From positions 22,028 to 86,027 of the forward strand of contig CAJTYI010000002.1 of NCBI GenBank assembly GCA_910584215.1: DNA of 64,000 nucleotides, written 5' to 3'. Shown piece after piece: positions 25,582 to 33,636 of this stretch. Under the pieces are notes generated by a model, which did no database searches, was not told the origin of the DNA, and worked only from the letters and a program-made list of their open reading frames with translations. The DNA comes from an uncultured Roseburia sp. Lineage in GTDB: Bacteria > Bacillota > Clostridia > Lachnospirales > Lachnospiraceae. A program made the position numbers and the translations under genes. Numbering within the stretch: position 1 is the first letter of the stretch; every line of letters begins with the position of its first letter.

Positions 25582-27330
25582 ATGAAAAAAAAGCTGATAC
25601 CGTTTATTGCAGTAGCCGTATTAATCATCATTATTGTACTGTGTATTGTTGTGGGAAATCTTATCGAAAAGTACACACCCACAAAAGAGCGTCAGGATTT
25701 GACGGAATACTACGCCATTTCTTCTGCACAGGATACTGCAATCGTTTTAAATAATGAAGTAATTGACAAGAAAGCCCGCATGATCGACGGCGTTGTATAT
25801 TTTGATTTTGAGACGGTATCTATGTTCAATCCCCGGTTTTACTGGGATGCCAGAGAAAACAAGCTGCTCTATACCACTTCCACCGACCTTGTGACGGTAG
25901 ATGTCGAGAGCTCCGAATACCGTATCACCAAAGACACCAAAAATCTCGGGCATACGATTGTCAAAGCAGATGCGCAGACCGCCTATGTTGCGGTCGACTT
26001 CGTAAAGCTTTATTCTGACTTTGCCTACGAAATCTACTCGGAACCGAACCGTATCCTGGTTACGACAGCCTGGGGCAGCTACGATACGGCACCGGTCAAG
26101 AAAGATACCGCCGTCCGTGTGAAAGGCGGCATCAAAAGTCCTATACTGGCTGATATCGCCAAGGACACGAGGGTGACCGTTCTAAAGCCAGACGAGACCT
26201 GGACGAAAATCGCTACGGAAGAAGGCATTATAGGCTATGTCAAATCTAAGCTTTTGGGAGAGATCACACAGGAGACAGCGACAAGCGATTATGTAGAAGA
26301 AACATTCACGCATATCACAAAAGATTTTAAAATCAATATGGGCTGGCATCAGGTAACCACGATGGCGGCCAACCAGAATATCGGCTCCGTTCTGATGAAC
26401 ACAAAGGGAATCAACGTGATTTCCCCCACATGGTTCTACCTCAATGACAATAACGGCAACATTGCCTCCCTTGCCAGCAAAGAATATGTCGATTATTGCC
26501 ACCAGAATAATATCGAAGTCTGGGCATTGGTAAGCAATCTGGAGAATAAAGAAGTAAGCACCAATGAAGTTCTCACTTATACTTCCCGGCGCGAAACACT
26601 GGTAAACAATTTGATCTCCGCCGCCATCCAGTATAACCTCGACGGTATCAATGTGGACCTGGAGTCAATTGACGCAGAGATCGGCGACTCTTATATTCAG
26701 TTTATCCGGGAACTCTCGCTCAAATGTGCCAATAACGGGATTGTTCTTTCCGTTGACAATTATGTCCCAACGGACTATACCGCTTTTTACAACCGTGCCG
26801 AACAGGCGCTTTTTGCAGATTATGTCATTATCATGGCCTACGATGAGCACTGGTCGGGGTCGGAGGAAGCAGGATCTGTGGCCTCCATCGGTTTTGTGCG
26901 CGACGGCGTCACCAACACTCTAAAAGAAGTCCCAGCCGCACAGACAATCCTCGCCATGCCGTTTTACACCAGAGTGTGGAGCGAAACCCCCCTCGCCGAT
27001 ACAGACGAGAACCAGACGGCAAACGACGGAGCGGAATCTTCGGACAGCTACCAGCTTTTCACACTCGACAGCTATGCAACCAATATGACGGAAGCAAAAA
27101 AATTGGTCGATACCAATGGTGTCGTTCCCGCTTGGTCTGACCCGGAAGGACAGTATTACGCCCAGTATGAGAACAATGGCGTCACCTACAAAATCTGGCT
27201 GGAGGATGCTACTTCACTGGAGCATAAACTAAACGTGATGAAAGATCATGACCTTGCTGGCGGCGCATTCTGGAAATTGGGTCTGGAGACCCCGGATGTG
27301 TGGGATACCATCATTAAATATATAAACTGA
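25582..27330 (+). CDS. Membrane-anchored GH18 glycoside hydrolase with SH3-type domain
   Basis: About 582 residues. The N-terminus is an uncleaved membrane anchor (KKLIPFIAVAVLIIIIVLCIVVG). Residues about 45-170 resemble a stalk/copper-amine-oxidase-like N domain. An SH3 module spans about 175-235 (VKGGIKSPILADI; TWTKIATEEGIIGYVKSKLL). The C-terminal GH18 barrel shows YNLDGINVDLESID, the DGxxxDxE catalytic motif, and QTILAMPFYTRVW. The set resembles YaaH/SleL-type spore or cell-wall hydrolases and chitinase-like proteins. ATG 25582 has GAGG five bases ahead, better than the ATG at 25537. Substrate is probably a GlcNAc polymer such as peptidoglycan. Confidence 0.85.
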   Translation: MKKKLIPFIAVAVLIIIIVLCIVVGNLIEKYTPTKERQDLTEYYAISSAQDTAIVLNNEVIDKKARMIDGVVYFDFETVSMFNPRFYWDARENKLLYTTSTDLVTVDVESSEYRITKDTKNLGHTIVKADAQTAYVAVDFVKLYSDFAYEIYSEPNRILVTTAWGSYDTAPVKKDTAVRVKGGIKSPILADIAKDTRVTVLKPDETWTKIATEEGIIGYVKSKLLGEITQETATSDYVEETFTHITKDFKINMGWHQVTTMAANQNIGSVLMNTKGINVISPTWFYLNDNNGNIASLASKEYVDYCHQNNIEVWALVSNLENKEVSTNEVLTYTSRRETLVNNLISAAIQYNLDGINVDLESIDAEIGDSYIQFIRELSLKCANNGIVLSVDNYVPTDYTAFYNRAEQALFADYVIIMAYDEHWSGSEEAGSVASIGFVRDGVTNTLKEVPAAQTILAMPFYTRVWSETPLADTDENQTANDGAESSDSYQLFTLDSYATNMTEAKKLVDTNGVVPAWSDPEGQYYAQYENNGVTYKIWLEDATSLEHKLNVMKDHDLAGGAFWKLGLETPDVWDTIIKYIN

Positions 27331-27371
27331 CAGACACATTTACGGTATTCAATCTAACTATTTTAAAACAT

Positions 27372-27414
27372 AATCGCTGTAAGGCTTATAATAAAGGCCC
27401 TACAGCGATTTTTT
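27372..27414 (+). terminator. Rho-independent terminator after the GH18 gene
   Basis: The stem AATCGCTGTA...GGC pairs with GCC...TACAGCGATT (27372-27410) and is followed by TTTT. It lies 40 bases after the GH18 stop and before the convergent RsbW-like gene. Confidence 0.75.
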
Positions 27415-27469
27415 GATTGATAGAAACCCGTGCTCGGAATCTGCTCTTTCCGATTTCCTTTCGGCTTTT

Positions 27470-27877
27470 TTAGATGTTTTTCCGAATCTTCAGAATGTTT
27501 TTGCCATCCTTATATTCATAAAATACATCGTCCATTGATTTCTTCACCATATAAATACCCAAGCCCCCGATTTCGCGTTCCTCCGCGGAAAGCGTGATAT
27601 CGGGATCGGCTTTTGCAAGCGGGTCATAGGGTACTCCGTTATCAATAAACGTTATTACTACCGCCAGAGGATTTTCCGTAATCTCAACGCGCACGGTAGC
27701 CACGCCGACCTCAGGATTGTAAGCGTAGTTCGCGATGTTTCCGAACAGCTCGTCTATCGCTATATCCATCTGAATTTTCGTTTTCAACGGGCAGTCGAGC
27801 TGCTCCAATTGCTCATCCACAAAAGCTGTCACGGTGGAAATGTTCTCAAGCGTCGCGTCAATGGTAAGCTCTTTCAT
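27470..27877 (-). CDS. RsbW/SpoIIAB-like anti-sigma ATPase-kinase
   Basis: The 135-residue GHKL ATPase has the N box DIAIDELFGNIANYAY, G1 VITFIDNGVPYDPLA and G2 IGGLGIYMVKKSMDD. Such proteins phosphorylate a STAS antagonist and bind a sigma factor or another target. It is the last gene of the 13-gene RiPP operon and starts two bases after the SpoIIE-type phosphatase stop, behind GGAGG. With the STAS protein at 40953 and the phosphatase it completes a partner-switching triad. The target it sequesters is unknown; the operon's own ECF sigma factor is one candidate. Confidence 0.88.
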   Translation of the reverse strand: MKELTIDATLENISTVTAFVDEQLEQLDCPLKTKIQMDIAIDELFGNIANYAYNPEVGVATVRVEITENPLAVVITFIDNGVPYDPLAKADPDITLSAEEREIGGLGIYMVKKSMDDVFYEYKDGKNILKIRKNI

Positions 27878-27878
27878 T

Positions 27879-29489
27879 TTAAACCTCCATTCTCGCCTTG
27901 TATTCCAGACAAAGCATTGTGATGTCGTCAAACTGCGGCGCATCGCCTACAAAGCGGTCAATATCATCTTTGATTTTCGGCAGCAGCTCTGTTGGAGGCA
28001 GTACGGAATTTTTTCCGAGAACAGCCGTCAAGCGCTCCATGCCGTACAATTCGTTCTCTTTATTGGTAGCTTCGGTAACGCCGTCGGTATACTGGAATAT
28101 CTTGTCACCGACCTCAAGCCGCATTTCACCGCCTTTATAGCGCATCCCCTCCATGCCTGCGAGAACAAATCCCGCGCGTATCTTATAAGGCTCAAAACAC
28201 CCGCCTGTTTTACAGATATAGGGAATCTCGTGCCCCGCATTCACAAAACGGAAATCGCCGCTCACTAAGTCGAGAACGCCCTCAAACGCCGTGATAAACA
28301 AGCCCTCGCTGTTCGATTCACACAACAGCTCGTTTACCTCGGAGAACACCTCGCCCAAATCCTTGCCGGTCTGCGTATGATCCTTTATCAGTGTTTTACC
28401 GATCACCATAAACAGCGCCGCGGGAACTCCCTTACCCGAAACGTCCGCCATCACAATAGCAAGGTGGCGTTCATCTATCATAAAGAAATCATAAAAATCA
28501 CCGCCTACCTCTTTGGCCGGGTTCATCGTAGCGTAAATATCTATTTCCTTGCGCTCGGGGAACGCAGGGAAAATGCTCGGCAGCATATTCGCCTGAATAC
28601 GCGTGGCAACGGAAAGCTCGGTGTTGACACGCTCCTTTTCCGCGGTGATGGCGGTAAGGTTTTTCGTATACTCGACGATATCCGTTTCCATTTTTTCGAC
28701 CGCACGGGCGAGTATCCCGACCTCGTCCCTCTGCCCTATTTTCAGCAGATTCTCGGAGGGTATATTCGTCTCCGCAAAACGCTTCGCCTCGTCGGTGACC
28801 GTAAGGATCGGTTTAATAACGGTGCGGCGCAGTATCACCGAGTATACGATAATAAACAGAACGATCGCTGCCAGTGTCCATAAAATAACGTGCAGAACGT
28901 AAGTGCTGCGGGCATTTTCAAGCCGTGTCATCGGCTTTTCAACGCACAGCATCGCGATGATTTCGCCATCCGAGTTTTTTACGTCGATCGCGGCGGTCGT
29001 GTGTGCACCGGACTCCTTTGAATAGGAATACAAGTATTTTTCGGCGCGTCCGCCCACCGTCATAATTTTAATAACATTCTCGGTATGTTTTTCATCAAGA
29101 TCAGATGCGGTGTAGCCCAACGGATAGCGCGCAAAGCCCGTGCTTGAATTTACCGTATCGTAAATGTAGGTAAGCGTTTTGTAATCTTCGCTTACCCTCG
29201 CGACATATATAAATGTGACGTTTGTCGCGTCGGTAAGCACGTCCAGTCTCGCCAGAATATTCTCGTATTCCTCGTCGGTCTGTCCCGTTTCGAGGTATTG
29301 TGCAAATTTATCGGGATTTAAAATCGAACGCGCCGTTTCCGCGATCTCGTATGCCGAATCGTTATACTGCTGTTCTAGCACTGCGGTAAATTCTTTATAT
29401 CCTACCGTGCTGCACACCGCGCCTAATAGTATCCCAAAAAGAATGACTCCTATCGTAAGTTTGCCCGCTATTCCGGTGAGCTTTTTCAT
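27879..29489 (-). CDS. Membrane SpoIIE/RsbU-type PP2C phosphatase with HAMP domain
   Basis: The 536-residue membrane protein has TM1 (GKLTIGVILFGILLGAV), an extracytoplasmic sensor of about 170 residues, TM2 (VILWTLAAIVLFIIVYSVIL), a HAMP segment (RTVIKPILTVTDEAKRF), a short coiled coil (ELSVATRIQANMLP) and a PPM/SpoIIE phosphatase domain: MNPAKEVGGDFYDFF, IVMADVSGKGVPAALFM, FQYTDGVTEA and PQFDDITMLCL. It should dephosphorylate the phospho-STAS protein in response to an external cue. The start is ATG 29489, which overlaps the GH3 gene stop by four bases. Confidence 0.9.
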   Translation of the reverse strand: MKKLTGIAGKLTIGVILFGILLGAVCSTVGYKEFTAVLEQQYNDSAYEIAETARSILNPDKFAQYLETGQTDEEYENILARLDVLTDATNVTFIYVARVSEDYKTLTYIYDTVNSSTGFARYPLGYTASDLDEKHTENVIKIMTVGGRAEKYLYSYSKESGAHTTAAIDVKNSDGEIIAMLCVEKPMTRLENARSTYVLHVILWTLAAIVLFIIVYSVILRRTVIKPILTVTDEAKRFAETNIPSENLLKIGQRDEVGILARAVEKMETDIVEYTKNLTAITAEKERVNTELSVATRIQANMLPSIFPAFPERKEIDIYATMNPAKEVGGDFYDFFMIDERHLAIVMADVSGKGVPAALFMVIGKTLIKDHTQTGKDLGEVFSEVNELLCESNSEGLFITAFEGVLDLVSGDFRFVNAGHEIPYICKTGGCFEPYKIRAGFVLAGMEGMRYKGGEMRLEVGDKIFQYTDGVTEATNKENELYGMERLTAVLGKNSVLPPTELLPKIKDDIDRFVGDAPQFDDITMLCLEYKARMEV

Positions 29490-31150
29490 GGTTTTTCCTC
29501 CCTGCATATGATCTGTGCCGCAAAAAAGTTCTTCTTTTCGTCCGTGTTCAAAAAATGCGGCATCTTACTCTGCGCCGTCGGCTTACCTCTTTCTGCAAGC
29601 CTTTGCTCGTAGCGTCTGAAGCTTCCTTCCCGTAAAAACTTGATCTGTAAGGGGCTGATCTCGCGCATATTCAAGCACGCTCTGTATTCGGGATTTGCAG
29701 CGCACATACACTCCTCAAAGATCGCGGCCGCGTCCCGGGGGGCTTCTTCACATTCCATATAAAATAAATATCCGGGCGCGATTCCGGTGAAATCCTCGCA
29801 GACGCAATAACCCCTGACCTCGGTGTGCGCCAGTTCCATAAATCGCTTTATAGCCATATCGAACTGCTGCTGATTGCTCTTTTCACCCGCAATGTTTATC
29901 ACCTGGCTTCGACGGTAGCAGAACTTTACGACTGGTGCCATTTCGTGCATTCCCACGACCTTGACAACATCTCCAAGCCTGTAGCGGTACAGTCCCGAAC
30001 GGTTAGTCACAACAAGCTCGTATTTTTCGCCGACCTTGACATCGCCGATCAGCAGCGGCGTATGATTATGATCTCCGTTTGCGGGAATAAACTCAAAGAA
30101 AACCGATTCGGGCAGCAACATATATCTGTCTGCCATATCCATGTTCTCCGCCAGGCCGAAAACGCCCTCCGAGGCTGCAAAGACAAAATAATGCATAGGA
30201 ACCCCGTCCGCGTACCCGTGCATTTTTTTGGTATAATAAAAAAAGCTGTCGCCTCCGATCGCGAGAATGTATTTTATATTTTTCCAGATTTTTTTGATGA
30301 TTCCCTTGTGCAGCTCCTCACATGGAATAGCGCGAAGCTCTCTCGCGCGTTCGGGATCGGCCGGCAGCTTTTCGGCAAGATATTTTCTTTGCTTTTCGGG
30401 AATGTCAACACTTACCGTACCGTATTCCATATCACTTAAAAGCAGCTTCCAATTACGGAGGATATACTCGATCACTCCCGCAATGCGGTTGATAAATACG
30501 CCGTGTATTGCCGTCAGATCACGCTCTGCAAGTGCAAATCTCACCTTGATATATAGCTGATCCTCCAGCGTTTCGGGAAACAGTATCTCCTTGGGAACAC
30601 AGTAATCGGAAGCGTCAAATTCACCGCTTCTGTCCAGCCACTGATATACGCAGCTTGAACGTATCCCGTTCATTCTGCCGTCGGGCATATATGTTTTCGC
30701 AAATTCGCCTATCTGAAAAATTTTTCCGAAAACATCCGTTTCACCCAGATCACGGTAATGCTCCCGTATCTGTCCAAAAACGGCTCCATACATAAAAGTA
30801 TAATGCGCTTCCAGATCATATTCAGTAAGCGGAATATATTTCTCATCCCCGACAGTCCCGGAGCTTATACAAAAAAATACTGCGTCGCGCGCGGTCAGAA
30901 TATTTTTTTCTCCGTCAATCATGCGTTCAATGGCGCGGGCATAGTCCTCGTAGGTCGAGAGCGGAACTTTTTTCTGGTATTCCCGAACGGAATCCATTTC
31001 TGCAAAGCCATAGCGTCTGCCGAATTCCGTGTCACGGTTCTCATGCAGCCAATTGAGAAGGAATTTCGTCTGCACCGTATCCGCATTCCTTGCCGACGCT
31101 TCAAGACGTTCCAATGATTCGCTCCCGAGCCGTCCGTAGTCTGTTTTCAT
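29486..31150 (-). CDS. GH3-family acyl-acid amido synthetase
   Basis: The 554-residue adenylate-forming enzyme belongs to the GH3 family known from plant hormone-amino-acid conjugation and its bacterial relatives. The ATP motifs are visible: FFCISSGTVGDEKYIPLT (motif I), YFVFAASEGVFGL (motif II) and SGLYRYRLGDVVKVVG (motif III). It would adenylate a carboxylic acid and join it to an amine, often an amino acid. Its stop and start overlap both neighbours, so it is firmly inside the RiPP operon. The acyl and amine substrates are unknown; tailoring of the peptide product or making a small signal are both possible. Confidence 0.88.
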   Translation of the reverse strand: MKTDYGRLGSESLERLEASARNADTVQTKFLLNWLHENRDTEFGRRYGFAEMDSVREYQKKVPLSTYEDYARAIERMIDGEKNILTARDAVFFCISSGTVGDEKYIPLTEYDLEAHYTFMYGAVFGQIREHYRDLGETDVFGKIFQIGEFAKTYMPDGRMNGIRSSCVYQWLDRSGEFDASDYCVPKEILFPETLEDQLYIKVRFALAERDLTAIHGVFINRIAGVIEYILRNWKLLLSDMEYGTVSVDIPEKQRKYLAEKLPADPERARELRAIPCEELHKGIIKKIWKNIKYILAIGGDSFFYYTKKMHGYADGVPMHYFVFAASEGVFGLAENMDMADRYMLLPESVFFEFIPANGDHNHTPLLIGDVKVGEKYELVVTNRSGLYRYRLGDVVKVVGMHEMAPVVKFCYRRSQVINIAGEKSNQQQFDMAIKRFMELAHTEVRGYCVCEDFTGIAPGYLFYMECEEAPRDAAAIFEECMCAANPEYRACLNMREISPLQIKFLREGSFRRYEQRLAERGKPTAQSKMPHFLNTDEKKNFFAAQIICREEKP

Positions 31151-32874
31151 TATGCGGAAATTCCCCCCTCCACAAAAATTTGCACCGTGTTTGTGCCAAA
31201 TGTGCGCTGATACATCGTTTGCTCACACATACTCTCGATAAGGCGGATGCCCATATACGCGTCGTCATCATCAGCATATGCAAGCGGGTTGAAATCGTTT
31301 CCGCCATAGCGTATGCGTATACCGATAACACCCTGCAAAAAATATACGCGCAGATCAAATTCGACGGCTCCCTCGTTTTTATCGGCGATCAGCGTCATGA
31401 TTTCTTCCATCGCAAGACTGATGCGCATCGTCTGTTTGGGCGACATTCCGTTTTCACCGCAGAAGTCGGTTATCCTGCCGCTTGCGCCACAGATATTTTC
31501 GGTGCTGCCCTCCACCGAAAAATTTATGACATTTCCTGATTGCTCGAGAGAGTGATCCAAAAGCAGAAAACGCGAACGGTTTTTATGCAATATCCCTGTT
31601 GCGATAAACCAGAAAAGCAATGTCAAAGCTTCTCCAAAAAACAAGAACAGCCACGGGCTTTGACCAAAATACAGCAGCACAAAAAGGCTCGCGCAGGACG
31701 TTACAAATACCCTTAGAAATATGATCGCATTCGACCACAGTGTTCGCCCTGAAACATTGTAATAGCTTGAAAGAACGCAGTTTATCAGCGCGGGTATCAT
31801 TCCGAGCGACATGCAAACAAACGCAAACCGCAGCGGAGTATGCAGACCGTATGCCATTGAGATCAGATCGGCGCCAAGGATAATGATCGCGGAAAAAAGC
31901 AAGCTGTACGGAATGCCGCTCTTTAATTGCCGTTTCATTAAAAATCGCGTGCTTTCGTTGTCGTGTTCACCATTGTAGATACCGAGCATTGCCGAGGCCG
32001 CCTGGGGAACTCCGCTCGTCACGCTTTCCTCAAACGCCGCGATACAGTTCACCGCCGTAAACGCCGCCACCGTATCACTGCCGCAATAGCAAAGTAAGAG
32101 CGTATTTATCACCGATACGCGCAGGGTCTGAAAGAGATTGTTCGCCGCCGACGGGCTGCCCGCTTTTGCGATCGCGGAGAGTTTTACGCCCTCGCCCTTT
32201 ACGCAAAATCCGAAAGGAAAACCGCTCCTTTTATCGCATAACCTCACGAACCCGAGCACACATGCCGCCGCTGTTGAGAGTACGCTCGCCAGCGCCGCGC
32301 CGAACACTCCCATATCCAAAGCATACAAAAAAATCACATCGAGCAAAACGTTCCCGCCGCCCATGATTAGCATCATCAGCGTTACCTGCCCGCTACGCCC
32401 GTCAAGCCGCAAAAACCAGAACGGTATGTAGATCAGTATTTTGGGAAGCGCTCCCGCGATCGTCACACTCGAATATTCGGCAACCAAAGGCATTATGCTT
32501 TGATCCGAGCACAAAAGCAACGACAGCGGCTTTAGAAACATCAGTCCAAATATCGTGATAAAAACCGAAACAACCGTACACCAAAAAATTGACATACGGT
32601 AAAGATCCTGTGCCTGTCCGTTCCGGTTTTTCCCGATAGCATCCGAGGCGCAAATCGCCGTTCCGGACACAAGGAACGAACCCGCGATACAGAGCACCAG
32701 ATAAACGGGCAAACTGAAATTTATCGCCGCGAGCGCGCCTGTTCCAAGCCGCTGTCCGACCAAAATACCGTCCGCCAAGATGTTGATATTGCCGCTCAAA
32801 ACGGACAGTATGCACGGGATAAGGGCTTTGTTATATGCTTTCCTGAGGAATTGCTCGTTTTGCTTCAGCTCCAT
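31150..32874 (-). CDS. MATE-family transporter fused to an RsbW-like HATPase domain
   Basis: The 574-residue protein begins with a MATE/NorM-type transporter of about 440 residues and twelve hydrophobic segments (ILSVLSGNINILADGILVGQRLG; SPSAANNLFQTLRVS). The last ~125 residues resemble an anti-sigma-type GHKL ATPase: SLAMEEIMTLIADKNEG at the N-box position, YGGNDFNPLAYADD at G1 and MGIRLIESMCEQ at G2. ATG 32874 follows GGAG by five bases and sits just after the sigma factor stop at 32877. A transporter tethered to a partner-switching-type domain suggests transport regulated by, or signalling to, the STAS/phosphatase module; this is inference. Confidence 0.85.
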   Translation of the reverse strand: MELKQNEQFLRKAYNKALIPCILSVLSGNINILADGILVGQRLGTGALAAINFSLPVYLVLCIAGSFLVSGTAICASDAIGKNRNGQAQDLYRMSIFWCTVVSVFITIFGLMFLKPLSLLLCSDQSIMPLVAEYSSVTIAGALPKILIYIPFWFLRLDGRSGQVTLMMLIMGGGNVLLDVIFLYALDMGVFGAALASVLSTAAACVLGFVRLCDKRSGFPFGFCVKGEGVKLSAIAKAGSPSAANNLFQTLRVSVINTLLLCYCGSDTVAAFTAVNCIAAFEESVTSGVPQAASAMLGIYNGEHDNESTRFLMKRQLKSGIPYSLLFSAIIILGADLISMAYGLHTPLRFAFVCMSLGMIPALINCVLSSYYNVSGRTLWSNAIIFLRVFVTSCASLFVLLYFGQSPWLFLFFGEALTLLFWFIATGILHKNRSRFLLLDHSLEQSGNVINFSVEGSTENICGASGRITDFCGENGMSPKQTMRISLAMEEIMTLIADKNEGAVEFDLRVYFLQGVIGIRIRYGGNDFNPLAYADDDDAYMGIRLIESMCEQTMYQRTFGTNTVQIFVEGGISA

Positions 32875-32876
32875 TT

Positions 32877-33458
32877 TTACTCCGCTCCTCGTTTCGATTT
32901 TGCGCACGTTTCGGTATGCGGTGCAAAGCACGCCGAATTTTTCATCTCCTTTGTCCTCACATCCCTTTCATCGATAAGCCCGCGCAGCTTTTTCAACGCG
33001 CCCGCGTGCAGGAGTTTGACATAGCTGTATGAAAGATTCATCACTTCCGCGATATTCTTTAGCGTTTTCCCGCTGTAATAATGCAAAATGATGATGTCGC
33101 GCTCAAATTTGGCAAGCCGTTCAAGCGCCTCCGCAAGGAGTTCAAGCGCTTCCTCATTCAGCAGCCTTTCCTCTATGTTATCCTCGGCGCAAACTTCCTC
33201 GGACAGCTCGCAGAAGCGCTTTGCAGTACGGAAATAGTCAGTAACGGTATTTCGCGTTATCGTGTATATCCAGGTGGAGAGCGACGACTTGCTTTCATCA
33301 AAGTCCGACAGCCTGTGAAACACCTTAACAAACACCTCAGAGGTCAAGTCCTCCGCTTCCTGTTCATTTGCAATTTTTCCGCGGATGTAACGCGCTATCT
33401 TGTCTTTGAACATAACATATATGCGCTCTAAATCAATTTTTTCACTCATTTCAGGCAT
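32877..33458 (-). CDS. ECF-type RNA polymerase sigma factor
   Basis: The 193-residue protein has sigma region 2 (EAEDLTSEVFVKVFHRLSDF; SLSTWIYTITRNTVTDYFR) and region 4 (FERDIIILHYYSGKTLKNIAEVMNLSYSYVKLLHAGALKKL) only, as in ECF/group 4 factors. A ~30-residue Cys-containing tail (SACFAPHTETCAKSKRG) is extra. GGAGG nine bases before ATG 33458 sets the start, which overlaps the stop of the preceding small gene. It probably directs RNA polymerase to the operon or related promoters. No dedicated zinc anti-sigma gene is adjacent; the RsbW-like proteins are alternatives. Confidence 0.88.
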   Translation of the reverse strand: MPEMSEKIDLERIYVMFKDKIARYIRGKIANEQEAEDLTSEVFVKVFHRLSDFDESKSSLSTWIYTITRNTVTDYFRTAKRFCELSEEVCAEDNIEERLLNEEALELLAEALERLAKFERDIIILHYYSGKTLKNIAEVMNLSYSYVKLLHAGALKKLRGLIDERDVRTKEMKNSACFAPHTETCAKSKRGAE

Positions 33459-33636
33459 CGGGCTTAACCTCCCGAATTTCCGGCGGGATAAATTCACCGG
33501 CGGCGTTCACCGCCTCCAGATCGTCGTCGGAAAGGGCGTTGCCGTAACGGCTTTCGACATCGGCGATCATTGCGGCAAGGCGCGCGTTTCCCGAAAATCT
33601 TTGCAAGTCAAACAAATGCTTCAACGTCTTTTCCAT
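33451..33636 (-). CDS. Small leader-like protein without double Gly
   Basis: The 61-residue protein MEKTLKHLFDLQRFSGNARL... contains ALSDDDLEAVNAAGEF, which resembles the LSDDELDSVAGG leader end of the two precursor peptides upstream. It lacks the GG cleavage site and has no Cys. It may be a degenerate or specialised precursor, or a leader-derived accessory protein. The second of two consecutive ATGs is chosen because GGGGAG lies six bases ahead; the gene overlaps the radical SAM stop (ATGATGG junction). Function is unknown. Confidence 0.6.
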   Translation of the reverse strand: MEKTLKHLFDLQRFSGNARLAAMIADVESRYGNALSDDDLEAVNAAGEFIPPEIREVKPDA

